From NCBI GenBank assembly GCA_023213395.1, contig CM041465.1, positions 55,001,741 through 55,065,740 on the forward strand: a stretch of DNA of 64,000 bases, written 5' to 3'. The notes below the pieces were generated by a model. It saw only the letters and a list, made by a program, of their open reading frames with translations. It did no database searches and had not been told where the DNA came from. This stretch comes from Cycas panzhihuaensis (lineage: Eukaryota; Cycadophyta). Positions 24,282 to 35,803 of this stretch are shown here, piece by piece; within the stretch, counting starts at the first letter, position 1, and each line of letters starts with the position of its first letter. The translations under genes and the position numbers were made by a program.

Positions 24282-24299
24282 TCCCTAGTATGGTCGCCA
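24282..24299 (-). other. Primer-binding site of element C
   Basis: On the minus strand TGGCGACCATACTAGGGA begins one base after the TTTCA end of the 5' LTR at 24301. The TGGCGAC start is the type used by Tat/Ogre elements (tRNA-Arg in that lineage by family knowledge); the exact tRNA cannot be proved here. Confidence 0.75.
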
Positions 24300-24300
24300 G

Positions 24301-26010
24301 TGAAACGCTCATTACGGGGCAGTGATCATACGTCTAGCAAAAAGGGATAAGAATGCACTATGCTGACTAAGCTAGGCAGTGAGGACCTCACCTCACAGGA
24401 CGTCTGTCTTGGCCGGAGCAGTTCGGAACTGCAAGGTGCCTGGTTGCTTCCAGGTAGCCGTGCAAAACAAGGCCTTCCTACCCTTTGGATGGCCAGGAAG
24501 GAGAGGAAACGCCTTGCGCGTTGCGTCTTCTCAAGGCAATGAGAAGGCAACGAAGGGAAAGGTAACTACTAACGTGCAAGCGAAGGAATTAAAAGGTGTG
24601 ACGGAAGGAAGGCTCGGATACGAAGCAAGCAGCTATCTATGCTATGCCATGTAAAGCAAGAAATAATGTAGAAAAGATGAATGTTTTCCCTTTTATCCTT
24701 TATGTTCTTTTACCATTCCCTCTCTAGTCAGACAAATGCATGGAAAGGAAACAGTGAAAAAAAGGGGACACACAGGAAGTAAGGGGAATACCTGGATCTG
24801 GCGCTTGAATGGAGGTACGACTTGTCTCTCTAAGTCCTGCTCCTTCTTTCTCCGTTCTCACTTTACGCAATGTCGACTGCGGTGGTTCTTGGGATCACGA
24901 TGGAAGAGGGGTTCACTTACCTCCCCTTGAGCATGCAAAACCAAATGAAACGGAAAAGGCTTGAAACTAAAGAAAGAGAGGTACCAAGCGGGAAACTAGC
25001 GGCAGCAGCTCGTCCACGTATTACTCCGCCAATGCACGATCCTGCAAATAAGTAAGAAGGACGCCTTCCTCTCGGGAGAGAGGGCACAAGATATACTAAG
25101 AAATATATAGATATACAGACTGAAATCAACTGAAACTAAGATCTAAACTAAGCATAGGAATATAACCGAACGAAATAACAGCGTACAAGAAACACTCACA
25201 TCACCATGTATCAAGAAAACATATGAAATGGAACTGAGTATAGCCTCAGGATGGCTAACTCACCCACGGGAGACTTCCACAGAACTCAGGAAAAAAAAGT
25301 AGATGGTAATGAGGTAGTGACGGGTTATCTACGCCAAGCAGAATGCTCTAACCAAATCTCCTAAACTCCCTTAGCCCGTTCCCTAAGAAAGCGTGGATGG
25401 TAAAGGGAAAGAGGACAAGGGACAGAACCCTTAGGGAGAAGGGCAGCAATGGGGGACGGAACCCCGCCTACCTCCCTCAAATCCTCGTATATACACCTTT
25501 ACACCGGCTAACTAAGGAAAGGGTGAAAGAGGTAGCTTAGGGAAAATGGATGGGCTCCAAAGAAACAACAGGGAGGTACCTCTAATCTAGAGCAACACTA
25601 TGGGAGAACTATAGCTAACTAGGACCACATTCATTCAGAAGCAAAAGAAATAAAACAGAAAAAAAACAAGAAATGAATGACTTTGCAAGTAAAAACCAAG
25701 AAGTTGCAAGTAAAGACCAAGAAGTTGCAAGTAAAAACCAAGAAGTACCTTGTATGGGAAGATTAAGCATCCACTTTGCCACTTGGAACAGCAGCAATAG
25801 ATAACATACAGGGGCTGGTTATGAGTAGTTCTTGCAAGGGTATGGATGAAGGAAGCTCCTTGCAAGTTTGGAGCTTTGGAGTTGACTCTTAAAGCAGCTT
25901 TTGGGGTGAAGAAATCTCTTGAATCCTTGAGCACCTGCAAAAAAGAATGGAGCTTCTTTGTGGAAGCGATGAGGGCAACAATGGCCCTGCAAAATCTAGC
26001 TGATGGCAGC
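24301..26010 (-). repeat. Element C 5' LTR, inner part
   Basis: Starts TGAAACGC (reverse of the GCGTTTCA end) and runs to ctgatggcagc, where B is inserted. It continues at 35804. On the minus strand it carries the shared donor-like GTAAGT (24915-24920 as acttac) and acceptor-like TTTGCAG near 25044. A run of 'gcaagtaaaaaccaagaagtt' words at 25686-25747 is a short local tandem repeat. Confidence 0.88.
26006..26010. repeat. Target-site duplication, left copy, of element B
   Basis: GCAGC immediately before TGTTTCCCAG, repeated exactly at 35799-35803 after GCGTTTCA. Confidence 0.95.
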
Positions 26011-28463
26011 TGTTTCCCAGCTAGTGGGAATGGACTCGGGACGCATCGACACAGGTTTGTTCAGGTATATGTTTTCACTTATCTTACTTATGATTGCTAA
26101 GGTAATTTGGAGTAATTTGTTTGACATATGCTGCTGCCGCATTGCTAAATGCCTTGTTCATTATGCATGTGCCTAACGACACCTCTTAGCCTATGACGAC
26201 TCACGGTAGGGGCATCCATAAGCGGATCACGACACCGTATGGCGTCTGACCACTCACGATGTCTCCATGGTCTTCGGGATGCTTTTGCGGCTTATTTATT
26301 CGTGTTACCACGTGCCACTTATGTTGCAAACCCTTCCTAAGCTGGTTTAACCCTTAGTTAGGGCTCTTTGCACCATTTTGAGTACTTGCCTTGCTGAGCC
26401 TTCCCCGATTGATGTATTTGAGGCTTAGCCTGTTCTTACCCTAAAAGCGATTTTTATGACTTTCATGTTGCATTTTCTTCTTTTTGAGTTTCGAGGTGAT
26501 CGCGATAAACTAAAGCGATCTGCGGATTTTCTTGATCGCATGAAGTTTGCCGTGGTACTGTTGCTTAAAATTTGAAAAAAGAAACCACGTGACGATGGCG
26601 CGTTTTTCAGAGCTGGCGTGGCTCAAGTCTGATTGGGCGCCCAAGGCCCCAGCGTTCACTTGCTATGCCCAAGGCATAAAAGCCTTTCTTACTCATTTGC
26701 TATATTCTTCACTTCATTTTTCAAGTTTTCTAGAGCAACTTCTCCACAAAGAGACAAGGAAAAGAAAGCGTTGAACAAGAGAACTTCTTCTACAAGGTGG
26801 GGACGGAGGTGAAGTGGGCCATTACCGGTGGAGTTGTGGGGCCATTCTTGCCCCCTCACAGACTCCATTGCAAGCACCACTCCTCTCCAAATACCCAAAG
26901 CTTCAAGAGGTTTTCTTCACCAAAAGACTACTCCAAAGGACAACTTCTAGCTCCCATCTTGCACGGAGCTTCCTCCTTCCATTCTACTGCAAAGGACACT
27001 AAAACCGACCTTAGACCTTTGCTTGTCTTCTTTGTTCCAAGTAGCCAAGGTACATGCATACGCTCTCTCCCATTTAAGGTAGTTCTTGTCTTTCATTGGT
27101 GCTTTTGCCCATTTTGTTATTTTACTTGCAAGCTCTTCTCCTTCTTTTGTGTGTGCTTTCCTTGGAATTTCATTTGCCATTTGATGCAAGTAGCCTTGTT
27201 AGTTGTGGCTTGCTATAGAAATGCCTTAGATTGGGCCCATTTCTTCACATTTCTTTGAGACTCATCCTTATCCTTAGCTTGCTCTTTCACCGTTTCTTAA
27301 GTTAGCCGGTACAAAGGGTCTTGCAGGATTTGAGGGAGATAAGGCGGGGTTAGTCCCCCATTCTTAGTCCTTCTCCCCAAGGGTTAATCCCTTGTCCTCT
27401 CTCCCTTTACTATCCGCTCTCTTGGGAAGCGAGGTTAGGAAGCCTAAGGAGTCGGTTTGAACTCTCTTCTTGGCGTGGGTAGCTTGTCACAACCTATCTC
27501 ACCTTATTGCACCGCTAGTATTGCCTTCCGAACCCCGTGGAGACCTCTCGTGGGTGAGTTAGCCATCCAGAGGCTACACTCGGGTCCCTAATAGCATGTT
27601 TTGCGGTGTATGATAGCTTGCATGTTTAAATGCGATTAGTTTCATTTTGTTATGGTTTAGTGCTTAACTACGTTTTCTAGCTTAGTTGATTTTATTGCCA
27701 TATATACATCTTGTTGTGCTTCGTAGCCTCTCTCCCGAGAGGAAGGTGTTTGTTGGGATTATTTGCGAGATTGCGTTGGAGGAAGCATTGCGAGATCGAC
27801 CCGTTCTTGGGTCGGCCCCATATGGTATCTCTTCTCCCTTTTCGGTTGAGCTTTGCTTTGGTTTCCTTCATTTCATTTGGTCCTTGCATGCTTTTGGGGA
27901 GGTAAGTGCACCCCGTTCGTTGTCTGCGATTGACGTTGCATGCGGGAGGAGGAAAGGGCGCAACCAGGAGGGAAACTGCGCTTGCTCGAGCCGGATCCAG
28001 GTATTCTTCGCATGCCTTTCATATTTTCTTTATGCTTTTATGTTTCTTTGCATTTACTGTTATAGATAAAGGAACATAAAGGAAAGAAAACAATCTTTTA
28101 TTGTGCATTTGCTTTCTCGTATTACTTTGCTACATTGCATAACATAGGAATAGAAGACTTGTTTGCGTTGCATCCCCTAGCCGCATTTTACCCCGTATTC
28201 TTTACACTTTGGTTGGTTGCCCCCTCGTTGCCTTCTCATTGCCTTGAGAAGTAGCGGCCTTGATTCTTTTCCCTTCCGGCCATCAGGAAGGGTAGGAAGG
28301 CCTCGCTTGCGGCTACACAGAAGCAACCGGGCACCTTGCGATCCGTGCAGCGCTCCGGTGCACGGACGTCCTGCGAGGTATGATCCTCGCTATTTAGCTT
28401 GCTTAGCATATTGTTTTATGCCCTTCCGCTAGCGTTGGATCATTGCCCGCGGAGAGCGTTTCA
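26011..28463 (+). repeat. Element B 5' LTR
   Basis: Starts TGTTTCCCAGCTAGTGGGAA (terminal palindrome) and ends GGAGAGCGTTTCA. It carries G-box CACGTG, reverse CCAAT and TATA-like box at 26586-26682, donor-like GTAAGT at 27902-27907, and GTATGA after GCGAG near 28378. Confidence 0.93.
26586..26682 (+). promoter_or_regulatory. Candidate LTR promoter of element B
   Basis: CACGTG (G-box core) at 26586-26591, ATTGG (reverse CCAAT) near 26632, and CATAAAA at 26675-26681 within aaggcataaaagcc. Spacing suits a plant RNA polymerase II promoter with a start near 26710. Corresponding boxes exist in the other LTRs, with the G-box changed in A and F. Confidence 0.55.
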
Positions 28464-28464
28464 C

Positions 28465-28482
28465 CGGCGACCATCTTTGGGG
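28465..28482 (+). other. Primer-binding site of element B
   Basis: CGGCGACCATCTTTGGGG right after the 5' LTR. It matches the site in C for ggcgaccat and differs afterwards. The expected first T is C here. Confidence 0.65.
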
Positions 28483-28731
28483 CGCCGAAGGGAGCTAGAT
28501 CCGCTTCCCTTCGTGTTGGTGCTCTTGCCTTTAGGTAGTTTCGCGTTACGTGTTTTGAGTTGGGCAACCCCAGCGTGTTTGCGATCTTTCCTTTCTTTGC
28601 CTTTTCTCTTTTGCTACCAACGCTCGCGGAGGCGTTGCATGCGACGTTTCTCGCGCCGCTTGCGGGGTTTGCCGCCATTGTTAGAAGACCAATCGTCGAG
28701 TTTCATTCCATCGTCGAACCCCGATTCGGTA

Positions 28732-30854
28732 ATGGAAGGTTACCCGTCCGATTGGGCCTACCATGCCATGACTTCAGGAACTCAAGAGTTCCCTTCATCC
28801 GTTCCGGAATCTAGCTGTGAGGGCGAGGATTCCATCTATTTCCCAGATGACCATTTCCACCCCGAAGACTTTGAGCCTTGGCTCATGCGGTGGAAGATCC
28901 GGCCACTCGTGAGACCCGCCACCCACCGGGCGAGCCTTACGAGGAGCACCTGAGGATCCCCTACTTCGAAGTCCCTTGACCTCGTATGGCTATGAGGATA
29001 CCCCTCCGCCGACGCGGTCGAGGTGCTCGGCAGTACTTTCGGCGGTTCGCCAACCACCTCCTAGATGGTTTACGGAAATGCTACGCAACGTGGCGTCTTC
29101 CTCATCCATGCCCACGTCATCTATGACGATTGATGCTTCTACCCGCGCACACACGTCCTATGCCGTGTCTACCCGGCTCTAAGGCGAGTGTTGCGCTGCC
29201 CCTAGTCGTGGTCCCACTCCTTGGGACACTCGCGGCGTGTCCGTTCCCCAACTCGGGGTTAGTATGCCTTGCTCAAACCAAAGCGCACGTGCCACCCCTA
29301 CGTGGCGTCGTGTTCCCTAGTAGAGCCTCGAGGCCCTACTAGCGCCCACCGCTAGCCATGTAGGACCCACTCCTACGTCGTCCGAACCCGGTTGGTGGTC
29401 CTTCTCTTTCGTGCCCCGTGCTACGTCACAACCTTGGGGGCGGGGCAGGAAACCATCTCCTGTGCATGGAGTGGACCCGTTGCACCCATATGGGGTCGCG
29501 CCACCTACGAGTGGCCCATATGGGCAAAACCCGATCCCTCACCCTCTGTTTAGGCGTCCGGTAGCGACTCCTGCTGCTGCGTCGGCCTGAGGAGCGCCTC
29601 CTTTTCGTAGTTGCTACGCGGTCCCCTTTCCAACAAGGGCCTCTTTCGAGGAGGGATGGGTATGCCACCCCATCCATCCCTTTGGACGGTTATCGATCCC
29701 TTAGCCCAGGCAAGGACACGTCCTTTCGTGGATTATAGGTCGACACCTTTATGCGTCGAGGCGCTAAGGACTAACTTGCCTCATCCTCCTGAAGTCCCCA
29801 AATTTGATGGGACTTCGTCGCGAACAACCGAACATGTCTTGCGACTTTTCCATGGCATGCATCGACTATTGGGCCTACGACCATATCTTGATGAAGCTCT
29901 TCCCACGATCCTTGCAGGGCGACGCCCTCAAGTGGTTCTCGCCTTCACCCATTCGATTTCCTCATTCCGGCTAGTGGGACGAGTTCGTCAACTACTTTGG
30001 CGTGGCGTCCATTCGAAAGCGGAATGAAGGTGCTTCATCGCTCAAACAAGGTCACGATGAGATGAATCGTGACTTTGTGCGACGTTTTCACGACCTTCTT
30101 CATTCCACCAAGGCCACATTGCACGAGGAGTTGAAGAGGGATCATTTGTCAATGCACTTCGTCACGAGGTGCATGTGGAAGTCCTCAAGATGGGGGCAAC
30201 CACGTGTGACTCACGCGATTTCAAGGTGTTTGGCGTTGGAGGCCATTGAGATCGGTGGACTCAAGAAACCTCCTAAGCCCTCACAACGTCGTGGCGCCTT
30301 CCCAGCGAAGGAAGCGAACCTTCGCGGCCCGTGGGTCCACCTCTCATCCGACCGAGAGGACCTAGACCCCTCACCTCGCTATTCGCTCATTTGAGCGAAC
30401 GATGAAGGAGCTTAAACTCCAACCTCCTTCGTCGCCTACCTCCCATAGACCTGTTCAGCAAGCTTCTCGTGCGATGCCCCCAAAGGGGGTAACACCCAGT
30501 CTTCTCAAGCAAGGAGGACCGATCCTCCCCTTGAGAAGAGGTGGTGCTCCATCCACGGGGAATGTTTCCTGACGATTCGCTTGCGGGCACGGCACCCGCG
30601 GCGCCCGCCGTGCGGTCGTCCCCTAGCGAGCATCGAGGCCTAACCTCGATCAACCCATTCATAGAGACCCATTCCCCAAACATGGGGAGCGTGGTCGTGA
30701 TGTTCAACAAAGGGAAGTCGGAATCGGGATAGATCTCCGATCCTCGCCCTTCGCATGGTAGAAGGAAGGGTGCGAAGGTCACCTTCACCTTGGCGCTCCC
30801 GACCGCCGTGCTCCATCATCTTCGAGTCCCTTACAAGGGAAAGAAGGTTGTCAA
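28732..30854 (+). pseudogene. gag: Element B gag polyprotein, frameshifted
   Basis: Homologous to gag of A and C from the conserved MEGY start at 28732. Readable blocks are 28732-28950 (DWAYHAMTSGTQEF in the frames there), 29611-30027, and the gag core at 30030-30180 (SLKQGHDEMNRDFVRRFHDL). The zinc-binding region near 30535-30600 is damaged: the frame breaks in the middle of the C-x2-H box. Many one- to three-base gaps relative to A fall at GC-rich words, so the copy is either decayed or affected by sequence error. The Arg/Ser-rich C-terminal part lies at 30640-30840. Confidence 0.78.
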
Positions 30855-31559
30855 TTGCTTGAGACCACTCAGTTATATGCCATAACTCGTCTCAAGGCGC
30901 TAAAGAGCGTAGGTACCTCTTCATCCACAGCTTACCTTGATCCTCTTCCAGAAGCCGTTCCTCCGGAGATTCCTGCGCTTCCCAAGACTATTCACGTCCG
31001 CCCCGGTCGATTTGACTTTAGAAGGGCGCTTACCCAACCCATAGGGAAGGGTAAACCCTTTTCTATTGTTGACGAGCTCTATACCGTCATTGGGAATGTC
31101 CTTGATGGACGTCTTGAGAAGCTGCCCTGAGCAACGTGCTCTTCTTCTTGAAGCTCTTGGCCAACAAGACGCTTCCATCCATGCGATAGGTGCTACCTCC
31201 CATGGGCCACCTGTCATCTCATTCGATCCTAGAGATCTCCCATCTCCCGGAAGCGGGAGAAGCTTTTACGTGCAGATTCGTCATTACCATTGACACTCTG
31301 ATTGTATCGTAAAGAGGACCATTGTAGATAACGGCTCCTCGGTTAATGCTATGCTGTAGCGTATGCTCAAGGAGCTAGGCATAGTAGCTCTTAGTCTGTC
31401 CCTTGGAAATGCCAAGGGTATGATGGGGCCGAGAAGTCCCCTTTGGGACAGTCTCCCTTTCCCTCACCTTAGGAGGGAAAAGCTGTTTCTATCGGGTTCT
31501 TTGTACTCGATGTCGATGTAGAGTACAACCTCTTGTTGGGCCGACCATGGCTCGACTAG
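30855..31559 (+). pseudogene. Element B protease region
   Basis: The same LETTQLYA start and LRSCPEQRALLLEALGQQDAS block as A, in frames 30855-31130 and 31066-31293. The active-site reading VDNGSSVNA is present near 31325-31350 in another frame, so the catalytic motif survives but the frame is broken at least twice. The downstream GRPWLD signature lies at about 31540-31557. Confidence 0.8.
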
Positions 31560-32306
31560 ATGGGAGCAACTGCCCACACGTTGGGGCAACTTAAATTTGT
31601 CCATGAAGGACAAGTTAAAGTTGTCGCCTGTGAGCCTATGCCATCTCACACCTCCCATCCAGCCTGCCAGGCTGTTTTCGATGATGAAGATAGCGATCCT
31701 GAGGAGGTTACTCCTTCTGTGGGACCTTTGTTTCAGGAGATCGACCTTCATCAGTCGAGCCCTATGCCATGTCATGAGCCAAACCTGGTTAGGTTTGCCC
31801 CAACTGGCATAGGTGGTTACTGATTTAGCCGCCATGGGTGATTCTCGATTCTGGATAGCGAGGGTTATAGGCCCTCCCTCGACGTGTCACCCCGGTTTCA
31901 TGAAGCACTTAGGGAATATCCTCACGATATTCCGCCTTCCTTATTCTCTGGGCTCTTGAGCCACCGGGTCCTAAACCAGCCATCTATTTTACCTCCTCGG
32001 CCTCCCCAAGCAGTTTCACGTAGGCGCCCACGTCGACGAGCCACTCGTAGAGGCACTTCTTCTTCACGCTCTAGATCCTTACCTCGGACTAGAGCCACTC
32101 TTACTCGGATGCGACCTTGCCACGCGATCCGTCGTGTGCCAGGTCCGTTGCGCTCATCTGGTTCCGACCATAGTAAGTTTACTAGTAGGCTTAGCGATAC
32201 TGGCCCTACTCTTCGTCACCTATCTCCTACCCTCAGTGTGACTACCCCTACCTTTATGGGGTCTAGGCACACCTCTTCCTCTCCTCATGCTCCGAAACGA
32301 GCCTAA
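31560..32306 (+). CDS. Element B linker and Arg/Ser-rich tail (two open segments)
   Basis: Two open stretches replace the RT region. 31560-31823 (87 codons) contains LKFVHEGQVKVVACEP and the acidic DEDSDPEEVTP. 31884-32306 (140 codons) contains RRRPRRRATRRGTSSSRSRS and ends APKRA at a TAA inside the first hairpin repeat. A frame change separates them near 31820-31880. The basic Arg/Ser-rich part resembles nucleic-acid-binding tails, but I recognise no named domain. A has a related, more damaged version. C continues into RT after the LKFVH part. Whether it is translated as part of the gag-protease polyprotein is inference. Confidence 0.5.
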
Positions 32307-32535
32307 ACTACCATTTTAAATTGTTCCCATTCCTCCCAACCACGGGTGGAATGGCAATTTAAGATGGATTCTCGCTCTGAAACGAGCCTAAACTACCATT
32401 TTAGATTGTTCCCATTTTTCCCAACCACGGGTTGAATGGCAATTTAAGATGGATTCGTGCTCCGAAACGAGCCTAAACTACCATCTCAAATTGTTCTCAT
32501 TCCTCCCAACCACGGGTGGAATGGCAATTTAAGAT
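32287..32535 (+). repeat. Three tandem hairpin repeats in element B
   Basis: Units begin near 32287, 32371 and 32457. They are the same 84-86-bp unit as in A. In unit 1, 32311-32323 pairs with 32355-32367 (13 bases with one G-T pair) and 32327-32337 with 32344-32354. Unit 2 differs in both inner arms. The coding frame of the preceding tail stops in unit 1. Confidence 0.93.
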
Positions 32536-32866
32536 GGATTTCTTCGCTTTTGCTTCTAGTTCCTCCCACGGAACCTGCTCCTCGTGCTCTTGGGAACCTT
32601 TGTCCTCCTACTTGGGCATCCTCCAACTAGACGACGCCAGGGAGTATCGTTGCTCCCCTTCGTGCTTGTGATTTCTTCGCATATTCCGCTATGCTCCCTC
32701 GTGGACGTGCATGTCGCCTTATCTTCTAACCTCACACCTCTCGATCACCGCTACTTACGGTGGATGTGTGTGCCTCATAGACATATGGCCATACATGGAA
32801 GGAAACACATGCATATTACAATAAAATATCTACAACGAAAACCTGCATATTTACAAAATCTACATA
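32536..32866 (+). other. Element B noncoding stretch after hairpin repeats
   Basis: Matches 12851-13140 of A (tcttgggaacctttgtcctcc and following). No coding motif is seen. It ends in an AT-rich zone with 'acatgcatattaca' as in A. Confidence 0.6.
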
Positions 32867-32961
32867 TCCAGCATATCCCGAGACACCTCAACGCTGAGGC
32901 CGACAGCCTCGTCCACCTCATCCTTGAGTGTCGCCTCCCTCTTCTTGACGACCGCCCCTGA
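32867..32961 (+). pseudogene. C-terminal remnant of archaeal-type RNase H in element B
   Basis: The reading IQHIPRHLNAEADSLVHLIL followed by ECRLPLLDDRP and a stop matches the end of the second RNase H of E (60507-60600, minus) almost residue for residue, including the last catalytic Asp in NAEADSL. Everything upstream of this piece of the domain is missing. It shows that the parent of B carried the second RNase H between hairpin repeats and 3' LTR. Confidence 0.8.
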
Positions 32962-33308
32962 GACTTGCCTGGCCACCTGCGTCAAGATTTCGGTTGTTAT
33001 CGCTATCATACTTGTTTTACTTTCCGGATGCCTCTCACTTCACGCTGCGCTTGACGGGAGGCGTCCCTTTCACTTGCTTATTCCGATTGGTGTCGATGCC
33101 TGACGACGCCAGAGGCAGCCCCTACGTTGTCCTCGCCTCGCCTCCCTTGTCCACGCGTCCCGCCACGACACTTGCCTACGCCCTTGGATCACGTGCTGCT
33201 CTTGATTGCTCTTATATATATATATGCATGTGCTACTCATGTTTCTTGATTGTCAGCATTCGCCATCACATTACGCTTCCGAGCAGTGAGGCTCACGCCA
33301 TAAGGCGA
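32962..33308 (+). other. Element B 3' noncoding region
   Basis: Colinear with 60115-60506 of E in reverse, with a short TA run at 33212-33226. The polypurine tract is degraded to ataaggcga, similar to A. Confidence 0.75.
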
Positions 33309-35798
33309 TGTTTCACCTAGTGGGAATGGACTCGGGACGATCGACACTGTGTTTGTTCAGGTATATGTTTTCACTTTTCTTACTTATGATTGCTAAGGTA
33401 ATTTGGAGTAATTTGTTTGACAAATGCCTGCCTGCACGCATCGCTTGCCCCGCTTGTTCATTATGCATGTGCCTAACGGCACGCCTTCAGCCTATGACGG
33501 CTCACAGCGGGGGCATCCATAAGCAGATGCGACACCCCGTATGGCGACAAACCACCACGATGTCTCCATGGTCTTTCGGGATGCTTTTGCCAGCTTGTTT
33601 ATTCGTGTTACCACGTGCCACTTATGTTGCAAACCCTTCCTAAGCTTGGTTTAACCCTTAGTTAGGGCTCTTTGCACCATTTTGAGTACTTGCCCACTGC
33701 CTGAGCCTTCCCCCAGTTGATGTATTTCGTGCTTAGCCCTGCTCTACCCTAAAACCGATTTTTATGACTTTCATGTTGCATTTTCTTCTTTTTTGAGTTT
33801 CGGTCGGTACCGCGATAAACTAAGCTAGATCATGGATTTTGCAGATCACGAAGTTTGCCGCGGGACGACTGCTTAAAATTTGAAAAAAGAGAAACCACGT
33901 GATGCTGGCGCTTTTCGCTGAACCGCCAAGGGTTCCGTCTGATGGAGGCACCCCAAGGCCCCCAACGTTCACTTGCTATGCCCAAGGCATAAAAGCCTTT
34001 TTCTTACTCATTTGCTATATTCTTCACTTCATTTTTCAAGTTTTCTAGAGCAACTTCTCCACAAAGAGACAAGGCAAAGAAACAGTGAACAAGAGAACTT
34101 CTTCTACAAAGAAGGGGATGAGGTGAAGTGGGCCATTACCACCGGAGTCATAGGCTATCACGCCCCTCACGAGCTCCATCAAGAAGCACCACCTCTCCAC
34201 AAATACCCAAAGCTTCAAGAGGTTTTCTTCACCAAAAGACTACTCTAAAGGACAACTTCTAGCTCCCATCTTGCAGAGCTTCCTCCTTCCATTCTACCGC
34301 AAGGACACTAAAACCAAATTGTATTAATCGCCAGGTCATTGCTCCAAGTAGCCAAGGTACATGCATGCATGCTCTCTCCCATTTAAGGTAGTTCTTGTCT
34401 TTCATTGGTGCTTTTTCCTGCTTTTTGTTATTTTACTTGCAAGCTCTTCTCCTTCTTTTTGTGTGTGCTTTTCTTGGAATTTCATTTGCCATTTGATGCA
34501 AGTAGCCTTGTTAGTTGTGGCTTGCTATAGGGCCTTAGATTGGGCCCATTTCTTCACATCTCTCTGAGACTCATCCTTACCCGCTTAGCTTGCCCTCTCA
34601 GCGTTTCTTAAGTTAGCGGCTACAAAGGGTCTTGTACGAGGATTTGAGGGAGATAAAGTGGGTTCCGCCCCCATTGCCGCCCTTCTCCCCAAGGGTTTCG
34701 GCCCCTTGTCCTCTCTCCCTTTACTATCCGCGCCTCTTGGGAAACGAGGTTAGAAGCCTAGGGGAGCCGGCTTGAACTCTCTTCTTGGCGTAGGTAGCTT
34801 GTCACAACCTATCTCACCTTATTGCCTGCTAGTATTGCCTTCCCGAACCCCGTGGAGACCTCTCGTGGGTGAGTTAGCCATCCCGAGGCTACACTCAGTC
34901 CCTAATAGCATGTTCACATGTATGATAGCTTGCATGTTTACCGCATTTATCCGCTTTCATTTTGTTATGGTTTAGTGCTTAACTACGTTTTTCTAGCTTA
35001 GTTGATTTTATTGCCATATATACATCTTGTTGTGCTTCATAGCCTCTCTCCCGAGAGGAAGGCGTTTGTTGGGATTATTTGCAGGATTGCGTTGGAGGAA
35101 GCATTGCGCGAGATCGACCCGCTGTCTGGCCTACCATATGGTATCTCTTCTCCCTTTTCGGTTGAGCTTTGCTTTCGTTTCCTTCATTTCATTTGGTCCT
35201 TGCATGCTTTTGGGGAGGTAAGTGCACCCCGTTCGTTGTTTGCGATCGACGTTGTATGCGCGGGAGGAGGAAAGGAGCGCAACCAAGGAGGGAAACCTGC
35301 GCTCCCGTTCGAACGCCGGATCCAGGTATTCTTCGCATGCCTTTCATATTTTCTTTATGCTTTTATGTTTCTTTGCATCTACTGTTATAGATAAAGGAAC
35401 ATAAAGGAAAGAAGAAAACAATCTTTTATTGTGCATTTGCTTTCTCAGACATTACTTTGCTACATTGCATAACATAGGAATAGAAGACTTGTTTCGTTGC
35501 ATCCCCAGCCGCATTTTACCCCGTATTCTTTACACTTTGGTTGGTTGCCCCTCGTTGCCTTCTCATTGCCTTGAGAAGTAGCGACGCCGAGATTCTTTTC
35601 CCTTCCCGCCATCCCAAGGGTAGGAAGGCCTCGCTTGCACGGCCACCGGAAGCAACCAGCACCTTGCAGCCCTGCATCCGCGCCTCCCGAAAGACGGACG
35701 TCCTGCGAGGTATGATCCTCGCTATTTAGCCTGCTTAGCATATTGTTTTATGCCCTTCCCGCTAGGCATTGGATCATTGCCCCGCGGAGAGCGTTTCA
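33309..35798 (+). repeat. Element B 3' LTR
   Basis: 2,490 bp, starting TGTTTCACCTAGTGGG and ending GCGTTTCA. It is close to the 5' LTR (26011-28463), with differences clustered in short GC-rich words. It carries TTTGCAG ending at 35084 and GTAAGT at 35218-35223, giving a 133-bp exon-like segment between them. Confidence 0.93.
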
Positions 35799-35803
35799 GC
35801 AGC
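35799..35803. repeat. Target-site duplication, right copy, of element B
   Basis: GCAGC, identical to 26006-26010. Confidence 0.95.

Larger units (their letters stand above)
26011..35798 (+). mobile_element. Element B: non-autonomous Ty3/gypsy retrotransposon
   Basis: A complete element of 9,788 bp with 2.45- and 2.49-kb LTRs and perfect GCAGC duplication, inserted in the 5' LTR of C. The interrupted LTR reads through correctly once B is ignored (ctgatggcagc, then cccacttcacc). Layout is the same as A: gag, protease, Arg/Ser-rich tail, hairpin repeats (three here) and 3' region, without RT and integrase. It keeps the last residues of a second RNase H, which A has lost. Confidence 0.93.
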
